Shown here piece by piece: positions 20,372 through 31,864 of a DNA stretch of 64,000 nt (position 1 is its first letter; every line of letters begins with the position of its first letter). The notes below the pieces were generated by a model that had not been told where the DNA came from, did not search any database, and saw only the letters and a list, made by a program, of their open reading frames with translations. A program made the position numbers and the translations under genes. Origin of the DNA: Pseudogymnoascus destructans (taxonomy: Eukaryota > Ascomycota > Leotiomycetes > Thelebolales > Thelebolaceae); the NCBI RefSeq assembly GCF_001641265.1, contig NW_020167548.1, forward strand, positions 62,001 to 126,000. Reading direction: 5' to 3'.

Positions 20372-23300
20372 TTACCAGCTCGAGTTGGCAACAGACCCAA
20401 CTCCATTAGCCGCAGTTTTCCAATCTTGCTCGGCGTTGCCCTGGCGTTCCTCGTTTTGACGGTTAACTTTGGCTAGAAATTCGGCGGCAGTATACCCCCC
20501 CACTGACGCGGACCCTGCCCTTGATGGCGGCCGATTTTCATGTCGAACCGAAAGACCAGAAGCAGACCGTACAACCTTGGCGGTTGGGGCGTCAAATGTG
20601 AACGATGAGCGTTGCCTTGGTCCTGGAGCCAGTGAGAGAATTGCAGTCCCGCCATAGTTCGGAAGGCATCCTACAGCATGCGTTGATGACAACCCAGAAA
20701 GTGGTGAAGACACGGCTGGGCTATTCTTAAGCATCCCGAGTAGAAACGCCGACGTGGTTGCGCTATAGGGCTTGTTAAATTTCGCCACAACTTTCGAGCC
20801 ATGCTGCGGGGGAGAGCACACGCTCTTAGAAGCACCCCATGAGTCTACAGATACCACATCATCATTGTCGTCGTGCAGGGCAACATTCTTGTCTGGCGAA
20901 GTTCTACCACCCACGACTGCCTCTGTTCGAAGAACTAGAGCTTGTGATTCTTCGCCTAACCCCTGTTCCTTGGACGTGGCACTACTATCCTTTGACTTCC
21001 GAATGATCGTTGATGCCTCACTGTGGCGACCTTGGCCGACCGGAAGAGCAGGTCCCTTCTGTGGGGATGGCGGATAAAAGTCTTGGCCGTCAAATTTCGG
21101 TAGGCCCTTGAGGAATTCCTTGCTGGCATTGCCCCAGTACAAGTGTCGAGCACGAACTTCTTCAGGAGTGAGAGGTCTCGTATACATGAGTTCGTGAGAT
21201 CGAGCCTCTTTCCACGGTACTCCAGGCGGAGGAAATCCCATCAAATACGGCATCGGGGTATGATGGGAAGCCGAGCCCAAACCACGAGTATCTGCAAGCA
21301 CTGGCGTAGACCCATTGTCCTGGGGTTGTCCTGGTAGCATCAAATGGCGACCTTTGTAGTTCTGGGTTTCGAGAGCTTCCGGATTTTCAACCAATGTAGT
21401 GTTTGACGACGACATGGGATGGTTGTCCGCACCCTTTGGCCCAGCCCATGCATTGCCCGTGCCTTTCAGGCGGCTTTCTATATCTTGGCCATGTTCTGCT
21501 GGGGTACTAGTGGTTTCGCCCAGTATGATGCTGTTAGTTTCGCCCACCTCGCACGGTGCAGTATGTGGCTGCACAACAGGTTGCTGAACAACAGAAGCAG
21601 GCTGCGAACCCTGCTGAGACCTAGGCTTGAAAGGGGCTGCCTTTGCCGCAGAGAGGCTCAAGCGCGTTCGGCTCGGCTGAGCGGATTTGGCGACCGAAGC
21701 TTTGTAAGCTGGCACAGGAGCGGGATTATGAAAGGGCTCGGATCGATTTATCACCCTCGATGACGCGGGTTGGTGAAGCGGCCCTTGATCATATACTCCA
21801 TCGAAACTTCTCGGGTGGTAAACTGGTGTAGCGACCCAACTTGGGATGGGTGGTGCCAGAGGCCGAGGATGAGCTCCTGGAAAAGAGTGATTGAAATCCT
21901 CTGAAGGCAGTAGGGCCAAACTTGCTTCAAGAGTTTGGATCTGGCTCTCAACATAGAACCGCTGCTTCTTGACATGGATTTCATCGATTTGGTGCTTATT
22001 GTGATCCAACTGATGATCGAACTTCTTGATCTCATCTTGGAGCGACTTTATCTTTTGCTTCACGTACCCTGGCTGATTATATGGAGGGTGATCAAGACCG
22101 GGTAGAGGCGGCATAGCCACCAGCCTGTTATTGCTACCACTTCGGTCTCCCACCTTCGAATGAGGAATAATAGGCGGTATGCCTCCAAAACCAATTTGTG
22201 GAAGGTTCTGCACGATTGGTGGCGTCGTGAGCGGGTTATTATAGGGAATTGGTTGTGCCTGGCCCAGAGAAGGCTCTGTGGGATTGAACAAGCCGTGGTG
22301 AAGCGGCATTTGAGGGTATTGGGAAGGCTGTAGATTCTGCAGAGGAATCGTATTCCCAAGCATATTGAATGGGATCACAGGAACGCCGTGGGGGATTTGA
22401 AAGTCCGATGGGAGAGGGTAAACCATCTGCCCATTAACCATGAAAGGCTTTGTCATATCGAATTGGCCTGGCGGAGACAGCTTGATCGGGTGAGGGCCAG
22501 CCGAGTTGTTTTGGTCCGAGACATTCGGAAGAGTTGGGACAGGAGCTAGAACCTGCGGCTCAGTAATTGTCGACGGCTGTACGGTGCCGGGGTTTAATAG
22601 TTTCTCTAAAGAGTGAGAGGGTGGAGCAGTAGCAATGTTCGCATTTGTGGTTGGGTTATTGATAGGCAATTGGTTTGGGTCGGAGGGTCTCAAAGCTGCA
22701 CCTTCTTGCCAGTTTGCATCTCCGATTCCTGGAGCCTTCTTGTCTTGCTTCGCCTCGAAGAATAATTTGTCACGGTTCCAGACGAATACCGGCTGTGGGG
22801 GGGCACGAATATTTGGAACAATTCGGCCGCCAGCTGTCACTCGAACGTGTGTTGGCGAAACAACGGCACGGTAGAATTTCTGGAAGTTTTCGGCCTTCTG
22901 CGCATGGTATCCGGGTGGTGCGGAGAGAGGCTGGCTCGATCTATCAGAGTCATCACGACGCTTGAACTGCCATTGGGTTTCTTTGAGAGAGTGGCGGATT
23001 GGATGTCCACGGTACACAATCTCTTCCTCGTCGGACTCCAAAGAGATCTTGTGTCTGTGAAGACGACTGTTTCCAGAGCCACCAACATCGTCTCTGTTCT
23101 TGAAGTTTGGGACACGTCGCAAAACCCTTGTAGGGCACGACTTGAGGCCAGGATCAGACATTATTTGTGATGGCAATCGTAGCAAATCTGGGGGAGGGTA
23201 TGTGTTAGTGACTTTCTGGATGGCCAGTAGGGTCATGGACAGTCGTGAACACGTACCAGCACTGGCATTATTCATCCTTGTAACGTCGCAAATGATTACA

Positions 23301-23395
23301 GGTAATTGGTCTCGCAAGAAGAGCAAATTTTCCCTCGAGTAGCGCAGCTCTTTTAAAATCTGGCCGCTTGAGCGACTGGATTCAGTGGCTGACAT
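20372..23395 (-). CDS. large Pro-rich protein of unknown function, conserved-looking core and coiled coil
   Basis: Two exons: 23395-23257 and 23187-20372, giving 984 residues; an upstream in-frame ATG at 23419 would add eight. The 69-bp intron (GTACGT...CCCCCAG) is a multiple of three and stays open. The open frame also continues upstream to 23791 through what is most likely leader sequence (hydrophobic, low-complexity, no conserved look). Recognisable parts: an N-terminal helical start (GQILKELRYSRENLLFLRDQL), a compact block with AENFQKFYRAVVSPTHVRV and GGRIVPNIRAPPQPVFVWNR, a long Pro/Gln-rich region, a coiled coil (KQKIKSLQDEIKKFDHQLDH) near the middle, and a helical C-terminus (AAEFLAKVNRQNEERQG). 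I cannot assign a function. Confidence 0.7.
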   Translation of the reverse strand: MSATESSRSSGQILKELRYSRENLLFLRDQLPVIICDVTRMNNASAGTCSRLSMTLLAIQKVTNTYPPPDLLRLPSQIMSDPGLKSCPTRVLRRVPNFKNRDDVGGSGNSRLHRHKISLESDEEEIVYRGHPIRHSLKETQWQFKRRDDSDRSSQPLSAPPGYHAQKAENFQKFYRAVVSPTHVRVTAGGRIVPNIRAPPQPVFVWNRDKLFFEAKQDKKAPGIGDANWQEGAALRPSDPNQLPINNPTTNANIATAPPSHSLEKLLNPGTVQPSTITEPQVLAPVPTLPNVSDQNNSAGPHPIKLSPPGQFDMTKPFMVNGQMVYPLPSDFQIPHGVPVIPFNMLGNTIPLQNLQPSQYPQMPLHHGLFNPTEPSLGQAQPIPYNNPLTTPPIVQNLPQIGFGGIPPIIPHSKVGDRSGSNNRLVAMPPLPGLDHPPYNQPGYVKQKIKSLQDEIKKFDHQLDHNKHQIDEIHVKKQRFYVESQIQTLEASLALLPSEDFNHSFPGAHPRPLAPPIPSWVATPVYHPRSFDGVYDQGPLHQPASSRVINRSEPFHNPAPVPAYKASVAKSAQPSRTRLSLSAAKAAPFKPRSQQGSQPASVVQQPVVQPHTAPCEVGETNSIILGETTSTPAEHGQDIESRLKGTGNAWAGPKGADNHPMSSSNTTLVENPEALETQNYKGRHLMLPGQPQDNGSTPVLADTRGLGSASHHTPMPYLMGFPPPGVPWKEARSHELMYTRPLTPEEVRARHLYWGNASKEFLKGLPKFDGQDFYPPSPQKGPALPVGQGRHSEASTIIRKSKDSSATSKEQGLGEESQALVLRTEAVVGGRTSPDKNVALHDDNDDVVSVDSWGASKSVCSPPQHGSKVVAKFNKPYSATTSAFLLGMLKNSPAVSSPLSGLSSTHAVGCLPNYGGTAILSLAPGPRQRSSFTFDAPTAKVVRSASGLSVRHENRPPSRAGSASVGGYTAAEFLAKVNRQNEERQGNAEQDWKTAANGVGSVANSSW

Positions 23396-24212
23396 TGATA
23401 GGGGTTCGATCTTGAGCATCCAGCAGGTTTGAATGAAAGGGGTATCAACAAGTTTAAATTTTGGGGGAAGGGGGTTTGGTGGCGAAGGGATGAAATTAAG
23501 GAAGAAGAGGAAGCAAGGAGATGCGATGTAGAGTTTGTTGTTGTGCAGAAAGGTGCAAAGTAAGAAGGTTGTTGTGGGGGAAAGCGCGACGGAGGGTAAG
23601 AAGGGGGTTATGTACGACAACAAAGGCAGAGACAGAGGGAGCAGAGAGGCGGCAAAGAAGGTGCAACTCTCGCCAACAATTTCAATACTGCACAGCACTT
23701 CCTGCACACAAACATTTAAATAACAGATATTAAAAATGAAAAGACGCGCGCCGGAAGATATGCTATATGATCCCCGTGATAAAGATTCCATGTTTCAACC
23801 TCTAGCCGTACGGATCATGTAATATAGAGGCCAGAAAGGGGGCATAACAATCACACGATCTCACATGGTGAGACCTGATAATACTGGCCTACGTGGGAAG
23901 CATAATCTGAGAGAGAGACGGTAGACAAAAATTCACTTATCTTGAATCCCATACTCTATGAAATGAGCCCCCTCCCCAATAGCATATGCTTCTCTGTTTC
24001 CTACTGAGTACTGTTGTGCATCTGAAGCCTCAACAGACTTCTGGAAGCTCCATACGTACACGTCCATATAAGAAAGGAAATAATAAACCCCTTGCAAAGT
24101 TCATATTTGATATTGCTTCTATGTTTGACGTTGACACTACTCCTAACTCCTATGTTATGTTGTCGTCTCCATGGATTAGGTAAGCAATGATTACCTAATG
24201 TCTGATAACTTA
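23396..24212. other. intergenic, upstream of the large Pro-rich protein, left flank of the pogo element
   Basis: Probably leader and promoter of the minus-strand gene (A/G-rich near 23480-23690). 23800-24210 is AT-rich and ends in the TA target (24211-24212) of the pogo element. No other feature seen. Confidence 0.5.
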
Positions 24213-26072
24213 ACGTACTCCACAAGCGAGCGGCGCACACAAGTAAGTGGCGCACGCATCACGAATTCTAACGCGTATAGTATCCTTTAAATCAATATGT
24301 CTCAACCAATTGACCTGCAATTAATCCACAAAGAGGGTCGAATGACTCTTGCACTCCAAGCCTATAAAAACGGCCATTTTACGAGTGTTAGAGGTGCTGC
24401 GGTCGCGTACGATCTTCCTGAGTCCACTCTGCGAGCGCGTGTTAAAGGACGGACCGCGCGACGCGATTTACGGTCCGCAAACCTCAAACTTACAGCTACT
24501 GAGGAGTTAACACTTATCCAATGGATATTATCTATGGAGGAACGAGGCCTACCACTTAGAGCTAATTCCTTTCGACAAATGGCAAATCTACTTCTTCAAA
24601 AACGGACTGACGCAGACCAGGATCAGACTCCTACAGTTGGCCAGAACTGGGTTTATAATTTCGTACGACGACACAACTCCCTCCAATCAAAATACACCCG
24701 TAAATACGACTATCAGCGGGCAAAATGCGAAGATCCTACGATTATTCGGGACTGGTTTCAGCTTGTACGGAATACAATTGCTAAATATGGGATTCAAGAG
24801 GAGGACATCTACAACTTTGACGAGACTGGGTTTCAAATGGGAGTAGTCACGACCGCGAAGGTAATTACAGGTTCTGAGCGGGCTGGCAAGCCAGTTTGCG
24901 TACAGCCAGGGAACCGTGAATGGGTTACTGTTATTGAATCAATATCTTCAGACGGATGGAGCTTGCCAGCAATGGTTATTTTTGAGGGCAAGGTTCATAT
25001 ATCGACTTGGTACACAGACACTTTGCCTTTAGACTGGACAATTGCAGTTAGTGAAAACGGGTGGACAGACGATTCTCTAGGCCTTGCTTGGCTTACGGAC
25101 GTCTTTCAGAAGCATACAAAGGACCGTACGAAGGGGGTTTATCGGCTTCTTATTCTCGACGGACACGGGAGCCATTCGACTCCAGAGTTTGACCTATTCT
25201 GTTCCGAGCACTCAATTATTACGCTTTGCATGCCGCCGCATTCATCACATCTCTTACAGCCATTAGACGTTAGCTGTTTTGCAGTTCTAAAACGGTCATA
25301 CGGACAACAAATTGAAAGATATATGCGGGTTGGACTAAACCATATTGACAAACCGGATTTCCTTACAGCCTACCTTTCGGCCCGCAAAGAGTCTATGGCC
25401 CTTAATGTGGTCCGTAGTGGGTTTGCAGCTACAGGTCTAGTCCCGTACGACCCAGAACGAGTGCTGTCAAAGCTTAATACTCAGTTACGGACGCCAACTC
25501 CACCTCTGCTTCTTCCTGCCCTACGAGACTGTTGGGTACCCGAAACGCCTCATAATGCTAGTCAATTAGAGCTTCAGGCTACAGCAATTAAGGGGCGCAT
25601 TCAACGTCGTACAGCAGGTTTATCAAGTCCTACAGATCAGGCGTTCCAGCAGCTAGTTAAAGGCTGTCAAATGGCTATGCATAATGCGGCTCTTCTAACG
25701 GAGGAAAACAAGCAATTGCGGACCGAAAATGAAAGACAAAAGAAGAAGAGAGCAGTAAGGAGGTCGTATGTAGCTAAAGGAGGTGTTTTGACAGTCCAGG
25801 AGGGTCTAGATCGACTACAAACAGCAGATATAGATATTGTAGGTAGGGTTGCAGGTCAACCTACAGAGCCACAAACTCGTGCACCACGGACGTGTAGTAT
25901 GTGTAAATCACTCGCGCATACTGCCCGTACGTGTCCATTAAGGGAGGTTTCTAATTAGGGTAGTTCTATAGGGTTTAATAAATTGTATTGTTGTGAAATT
26001 AACCTCTAGAGTTATAGAATTCGTGATGCGTGCGCCACTCACTTGTGTGCGCCGCTCGCTTGTGGAGTACGT
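24213..26072 (+). mobile_element. complete pogo-type DNA transposon, 1860 bp, TA duplication
   Basis: The element begins ACGTACTCCACAAG and ends with the reverse complement. The terminal inverted repeats are about 57 bp and differ at only one position seen (CAAGTAAGTGG versus CAAGTGAGTGG). It is flanked by TA at 24211-24212 and TA at 26073-26074. The single gene between the repeats is an uninterrupted transposase. Nearly identical ends, a clean target duplication and an open frame argue for recent transposition. Confidence 0.93.
24297..25958 (+). CDS. pogo/Fot1-like DDE transposase with C-terminal CCHC zinc knuckle
   Basis: 553 residues, no intron. N-terminal psq-type helix-turn-helix (about residues 13-55), CENP-B-type HTH (about 65-130), then the DDE catalytic domain: Asp175 in YNFDETGF, Asp288 in LILDGHGSH, Asp324 in LLQPLDVSCF, a DD35D spacing as in Fot1. 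Helical linker with heptads (LTEENKQLRTENERQKKK, about 475-495). The last 25 residues contain CSMCKSLAHTARTC, a perfect C-x2-C-x4-H-x4-C knuckle of the kind found in retroviral nucleocapsids. All catalytic residues are present, so the protein looks functional. It should excise and insert the element at TA sites. Confidence 0.93.
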   Translation: MSQPIDLQLIHKEGRMTLALQAYKNGHFTSVRGAAVAYDLPESTLRARVKGRTARRDLRSANLKLTATEELTLIQWILSMEERGLPLRANSFRQMANLLLQKRTDADQDQTPTVGQNWVYNFVRRHNSLQSKYTRKYDYQRAKCEDPTIIRDWFQLVRNTIAKYGIQEEDIYNFDETGFQMGVVTTAKVITGSERAGKPVCVQPGNREWVTVIESISSDGWSLPAMVIFEGKVHISTWYTDTLPLDWTIAVSENGWTDDSLGLAWLTDVFQKHTKDRTKGVYRLLILDGHGSHSTPEFDLFCSEHSIITLCMPPHSSHLLQPLDVSCFAVLKRSYGQQIERYMRVGLNHIDKPDFLTAYLSARKESMALNVVRSGFAATGLVPYDPERVLSKLNTQLRTPTPPLLLPALRDCWVPETPHNASQLELQATAIKGRIQRRTAGLSSPTDQAFQQLVKGCQMAMHNAALLTEENKQLRTENERQKKKRAVRRSYVAKGGVLTVQEGLDRLQTADIDIVGRVAGQPTEPQTRAPRTCSMCKSLAHTARTCPLREVSN

Positions 26073-28342
26073 TAACACACTTAAGTTAACTTAGTTAAGT
26101 TAGTTAACTGACTTAGTTCGTATTGGGATGTCACGTGATCACGCGTCTTTTACTCGCGTCTTCATATATTCCCTGGCTGGTGACCACTACCTTCCTCCTC
26201 CAACCTATTTGCAACTCATCGCCAATTTCAAAGCGCCCGACATGTTGCCTTGGCCAATATGCTCCCTTTAGATCCTCACTAGGAATACTCGACCGGCAGA
26301 GGACTCAACTTCTCAACTACAGGACCCAATCCATTGGCAGCTTGGGGTTCGTGGCCCAGATCATCATCATCGCACACTGGCAACTTCTCTCAACCTCTGT
26401 ACCATGAGGTCACAAAATAGCAACGCGCCTTCTCCACAGTCATCCGGTACTCATTTTCCGAAAGGAATGCCTCTGGCCGCTTCTCCGGTTCAGCAACCTC
26501 TCGCGGCGTCGCATCCTCGAGCTCCACGCGAGCCTCACTTTGAGCATGCCGCGATCGGTTCCGCGTCTGGTTGCAGCCCCCCCCGGTGGGCGGGCAACAT
26601 GGACTGGAGTTGGGAATGGGTATTGGAACTTAACCCTAAGTAATCGTTGGTTTTTTCTAGTTTTGCGGATATGTTGCTCGGCTTGTTTACTACGTCTCTT
26701 GGTACGAAACTTGTTAAGCTGAAAAGTGGCGCAATGGAAGACCAAGGGGCCGAAACACAAGCTGGGGAGCCTAGAGTCTTCGGACACAAAAGAGATGTTT
26801 CTATGAGCCATTCTGGTAATACCCTCCGCGAGGGAGCTCGTCAGGCTCGTCTGCTGGGCGTTATACTCTGATCAAGGCCCGACTGTTTCTTTGGTGCTCA
26901 AGTCATTGGTGCGGTGGGATATACGTGTTGGTTACATATATGCAACTCTCGGTGTGGAGGTTATATTCGGGTGCTTTCGACTAGACTGATTTCGATGAGA
27001 GTCTTTGACAACTTTCTGCCTATCAATTCTGTTGACATTCCTCGACCGATGAGTCTCGGTAGAGCTCAAATACATTTCCTACATACATACTGCCTTCTAC
27101 ACCATCTCCTTGGCTATTCTCTCATTCTTGCCTCGATCCAACTCGTGGGAATTGTCAGAATCTGGCAGAGCGAGGTTTCGATGGCTTCCATACAGAGAGC
27201 TTCCAGCCTTGAATGACCTAGTTTCGTTCTGCCAGTTAGCAGGATTTCAGGTCTTCATACAGAGATGGTGCAGAAGGTGGTACTTGGCTTCACCAAGAAA
27301 TGGCTGTATTTGTTTGGCTCCTGTATTGCCCAAAGCTCGACGTTGTTGCAATGACTTCAGGGATGGCAGATTGCGAATTCAGTTCAGGGAAGCATTCCAT
27401 ATGTTCCTATTGACTACTTTGTCAATCACTGTATCCACCCCATCGTACCTTGACGACCATTAATAAGCCCAAGAAACCTCTGCCAAGGCAACAGCCACAG
27501 GCGTTGTTGATGCTTGCATAAAAGTCACGATCAGCTGCATCAACCTTCTCCTCATAGCCCTGTCCATGAGATGACTGGAGGGCGCCAACACAACGTCAGT
27601 TCCTTCTTGGAATTGGCCACCGCGCGACCAGTCGCCCCCAAAGCTTCTGTTCGTGCCTTCACGGTTTTTGTTGATGTCTTTTGTCCGTTTGTGCCCGCTT
27701 GTTTATTCCAAGCGAGGAATCGAAAAACTTATCTCTGAGGGCATTGCTTACAAACAGAGAGAAGTCTGCTGGTTCTCCGCGCGATGATGATCTGGACCCG
27801 AGCTTCGAATTGACAGTGGACCGGTTGCCTGTCGGAGTTGTGCGCCTCTTCCGGGAAAACAGTATTTTGAAGGAGGCCTACGGGAGCATATTCGCCAGGA
27901 TGCATGCCAGGGGTGAAATTGGTGTAGTTGCGGTGGCGAGTCCACTCCTCTTGCTCACACGACTGACCTTGCCCTCCGGTGCATCACTAGTTAAAGAACG
28001 GCCCGAAACCGCTTGTGTGGGACCCATCTCGAGTTGGAGTCAAGGCTTAGTGCCTGTCCACACTTGTGGGGAAGGGTTTAGTTTTGATGCTAGTGAGGTT
28101 TTCTTTCGAGGCCTTGGGATGCTGTGATGAGTTGGATGGACTCTTGAAAGCGGTATCTCTAACTGAGGTATCGTTCCCTTTTTTTTTTCGATAAGTCTCC
28201 CTTGCCCAATGCATACTTTCAGATCGCTAACACTCATTCATGCCAGCAAACACAACCACGCCGAGGCACTCTAGGCTCATAATACGAAGCCCATAGAGAA
28301 GTAGAAGCCTATTAACCCTAGATTATTCCATTTAATTTTATT
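26073..28342. other. 2.3 kb without a recognisable gene
   Basis: Several short ORFs on both strands (for example plus 26404-26643 and 27681-28127) do not join into a convincing spliced protein and carry no motif I know. The composition is gene-like rather than AT-rich. It could hold a lineage-specific gene, a non-coding RNA gene or a decayed gene. Confidence 0.4.
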
Positions 28343-30022
28343 CTAGATTTTGACAGTTGCCATTGCCCTTATGCGATGGCCGTACTTGAAAATGACAAAT
28401 GGCACTGGTACGAGGGCAACCGCAATAAATGCCAAAAGAGAGTTGCCCCATCCAAGTCCCAATGCAGCATACATATCTTCGCCAGCCAGCGGCAAAAACG
28501 CCCCGCCGAGAGACCTCAGAACCATATTCGCGGCCAGAGCCGATGCCGAATAGATGTCGAATGTGTCGACAATATAGTTCAATATAGATTGCTGGGGTGA
28601 TCATTAGCAGGGACTTATAACGTGCATTCTCGGTGTACTTACAAATATCATGACCAGCGCATGGCCAAATATTCCAGTGCCAATTATCGGCACAATCCAG
28701 TGTACTTGCTTCTCAGCTGCCCAGCCGTACATGAACAGTCCAATGGGCATTAAAATAGCCCCAAGGCACATAGCCGGGGCACGATGCTCAGGCTGAGGTC
28801 CCGTTGCTTGGGACAGCCGATCCAAGATTCTATCACTCATGAAGTAATAAAGCGTTGCCCCCAACAAGGAACCAATACCACAGCCCAGAAACGATAATCC
28901 CACAGCCCCTGGTGAGAAACCGTACTGGTCCCTGAAGACGATCGCGAATGTCGTGAAGAGGATGTATAGGTATCCATAGCCAACTGCGAGGTATACCGAC
29001 AGTATGAGAACTATCGGATTGACCAGCATGCGCAGTGGCCGCACGAGCGAGCGGCGAAGATAGGCACTAGCCTTCATACCAGTGTGATACTGCGAGCGGA
29101 ATTTGTACTTAGGATAAGCCTTCTGCATGCGCGTAGTTTTGCGTCCAAGCAGCGTCGGCGCGAACGTCTCCCGCATAACAACAAATGTCAGCAGCGTGAC
29201 ACAGCCAGAGAGCATAGTGAGGATCCAGAAGATCCAGCGCCAACCCAGTGACTGGACTGCGAATCCGCCGCCCACGGGCCCTACAACGGGGCCAAGGACG
29301 GGTCCCATGGAGAAGAGGGCCATGGCCTTCCCGCGGTGGTGGACGGGAATCACATCAGCGATAGTACCGCCTCCAATAGCCAACGCAGCGGCTCCTGCAC
29401 ATCCGGCGAGGAAGCGGAAGCCGATGAGCATGTTCAAGGACCTTGCCTCGGCGCAGGCGATGGTGCAGAGGAAGAAGAGGACGTTGGAGCAATGGTAGAT
29501 GGGGAGGCGGCCGTAGAGCTCTGAGAGGGGGGAGCAGACGACGGGGCCGATGACGAAGCCGAGGATGAAGACGGAGACGACGAAGGCGGAGAGGAGGGGC
29601 GATTGGACGTCGAATTCTTTCATGAGGGTTGGGACGCTGGGGGCGAACATGGAGGAGGCTAGAGGGCTAGGGGGTGTTGTTAGATATGGATATGGATTTT
29701 TTGGGGGGTGCATGAGGGGTTGGGCCTACGTGATGAAGGTGATGAGGCTGACGTTGGCTACTGTGAGCCATCTTCGAGAAGCTGAGAAGTTGAGCGGGTT
29801 GGCCTTGTCGTCTGGGCCATCCCAGCTGACGATGTAAACACCCGTAGCCTCAAGATCAGCAGTTAGACCAGGGACGGCGAGGATGGCCTCGCGCGTGGGC
29901 GCCGGCAGTAGGTCATCCTTGCCATGGTGGCTCAGGATTCTGTTTCTACGCTCGGCGGAGGCTTCTAAGTCCTTCTCATCGAGGATGATGGATGCCTGTG
30001 TGGAAGGGACAGAGGTGGTCAT
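28343..30022 (-). CDS. MFS transporter, DHA1-type (drug:H+ antiporter-like)
   Basis: Three exons: 30022-29730, 29666-28643 and 28591-28343, giving 521 residues and about 12 membrane segments. The cytosolic N-terminus (about 80 residues) ends in DKANPLNFSASRRWLTVANVSLI, typical of fungal DHA1 carriers. Motif A-like SELYGRLPIYH follows TM2, GFRFLAGCAGAAALAIGGGTIADV is TM4, and motif C appears as GPVLGPVVGPVGGGF in TM5. The last exon restores FQSILNYIVDTFDIYSASALAA, a hallmark of this subfamily. Relatives export toxic compounds, fungicides or secondary metabolites; the substrate here is unknown. No biosynthetic genes lie next to it. Confidence 0.9.
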
Positions 30023-31284
30023 GGCAGTGATTCAACCCATAGGAAGCATTAAACAACAAGGAGGAGCAGCAGCACGGACAAGCAAGGTCACTATAGAAAA
30101 TAAAGAACTGAATAAAATCACCGCGGCCCAAGAATAGTCGTCGTGGGGCGGGACTGGGCGCCTTTAAGGCTGGGCTGGATGGGTCATCCATCTCGTCCTA
30201 AAAGCCAGCTAACGTTGTAGAAACCCAGACGAGCTGGGCCGGGCTCGGTTCTGACGGGGCCCCGATCACAGTAATCGCATGCCATGACTCCCCCCTCCCC
30301 GTAGTGAAAAGAGCATGGAGCGCCGCGAAGGGCGCCAATCGGTGGATTTTACTCCAATCGGCAGCTCGATTTTTCTCGCGGGCGTGGAGTACAGAGGGAG
30401 CTACCGATCCTGTGTGCCGTACTCCCGTAGCATCCTCCCTCGTGGTGGCTTGGGGTTTGAGGTCGGGGAGGAGGGGCAGGTCATCACCCACAAGGCCCAT
30501 CCATATATATCCGTATGCAGCAGTATCCCCCTCCCTCTCTCCCCTCTTTTTCATTCGGGTTTTGGGGTTGGTGGTGAGAGACCGATGGTCGGACCGAGGT
30601 GAGGTAAGGGTGCGGATCTAGATCCGCTCTGGGGGGGGTGTTTAAGCCAGGGTCCCCATGGGGTTTCCATCCCAGGTGGACATTGAAAGAACCACCAAGA
30701 GTCTTCTAGAGCATCGATGGAGCGATACTGTCTAGCTATGTAGGCTGGTGAGAGTCGAGATATATATAATATGATATACTCAAGATTGAATGGAGTGCCG
30801 AGGCCGTAAGAGAATCGCATGTCAGTCGTTCGTTATCTGATGATCTGATGGACAGTTAGTGAGGAACTGCGGTGAAAGAACCCTACCTGCTTGCAGAGGA
30901 ACTCAGGCCATGCCCCTTATATTGCTTTCCAATCATCTTCCGAATAGCGGCAAGGCAACTTGGTAGACAATTCCTATATTACCAATCACCGGAGTAGGAG
31001 TAGGGCTTGATACTGTAGATGACTGGTGAAGAGCAGACCACTGGTGACTTTTCTGTTGGCAAGAAATATATCCAGAGCCCAAATGGAATAAACTCGTCAT
31101 TCCTTTCTCGTACAGAGGTGACATTAGAGTAAACCCACTGCGTACGAGTCAGTTTATAAAACATGCGTACCATCATCATAACTCCTCCATCGCAATGTCT
31201 CGCTCACGGTGGAATATAATTCAGAAAGATTCCCAGTCCTCACCCCTCTATAACCTCAACTTATCGTTCTCATCACAATCAACT
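30023..31284. other. intergenic, MFS promoter and upstream of tRNA-Gly
   Basis: 1.26 kb with no coding signal strong enough to call. The first 150 bp would be the MFS leader/promoter. Nothing repeat-like seen. Confidence 0.5.
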
Positions 31285-31405
31285 GCGTCGATAGTTTAAG
31301 GGTAGAATGTGAGCTTCCCAGTCTCTAGAAATAGCTGGGGTCTGCGGTAACGTGGACTTCAAACCCTGTTTGCTCACGGTCCGGGTTCGAGTCCCGGTCG
31401 ACGCA
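31285..31405 (+). tRNA. tRNA-Gly(CCC) with 50-nt intron
   Basis: Acceptor stem GCGTCGA (31285-31291) pairs with TCGACGC (31398-31404), discriminator A at 31405. D arm GTTTAAGGGTAGAAT has the 4-bp stem of Gly tRNAs. Anticodon stem TGAGC pairs with GCTCA, and the loop reads TT-CCC-A followed by T after the intron, so the anticodon is CCC. T arm is CCGGG-TTCGAGT-CCCGG. The intron, 31321-31370, sits one base 3' of the anticodon, the canonical place for tRNA endonuclease. A run of seven T at about 31414-31420 is the Pol III terminator. Confidence 0.92.
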
Positions 31406-31413
31406 CGAAATTA

Positions 31414-31420
31414 TTTTTTT
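31414..31420 (+). terminator. RNA polymerase III terminator of tRNA-Gly
   Basis: T7 run nine bases after the mature 3' end, as expected for Pol III. Confidence 0.8.
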
Positions 31421-31864
31421 GTTGTTTTTTGGCAGTGTGTATGTACTTTTGCTTAATTGATTGAAGTATGTATGTATGATATTATGAAGCGCCTTGAAAA
31501 GATGCCGAGGTTTAAATAATTACTTGGATATTACGAGATGGAACTGCATCGATTGGGAGAAAAGGGCGTATCACTGCGTGAGAGCAAGCTGTACAGAGAA
31601 GCTGTCAAAGAAATGAGAGATAGTAGAAGCGCTGCATGAAATAGAACTACAGTAGAACTCCATGCGTACAGGTATACCAAGACAAAACTTTTCTATCTGC
31701 TAGTCTAATTATGCAATGAAAGTCACAAACAAGGAAAGGGTATCTTCCACCCCACATCCAGTGCTCCAGATCCTCTATCCCTGAACATGCCGTCTATTGA
31801 TTGCCGTTGACAAAACAAAAGAAACCACACCCATCGAACAGGTCATTGCATTGCCTCGCTCCCT
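31421..31864. other. intergenic, no feature recognised
   Basis: 3' flank of MSS116 (minus strand) and of tRNA-Gly. AT-rich; no repeats or ORFs of interest. Confidence 0.6.

Noticed and set aside
23420..23791. Upstream extension of the large Pro-rich protein ORF as a membrane or signal sequence
   Set aside because: Hydrophobic, low-complexity translation of a pyrimidine-rich leader strand; the domain-like sequence starts at 23395-23419.
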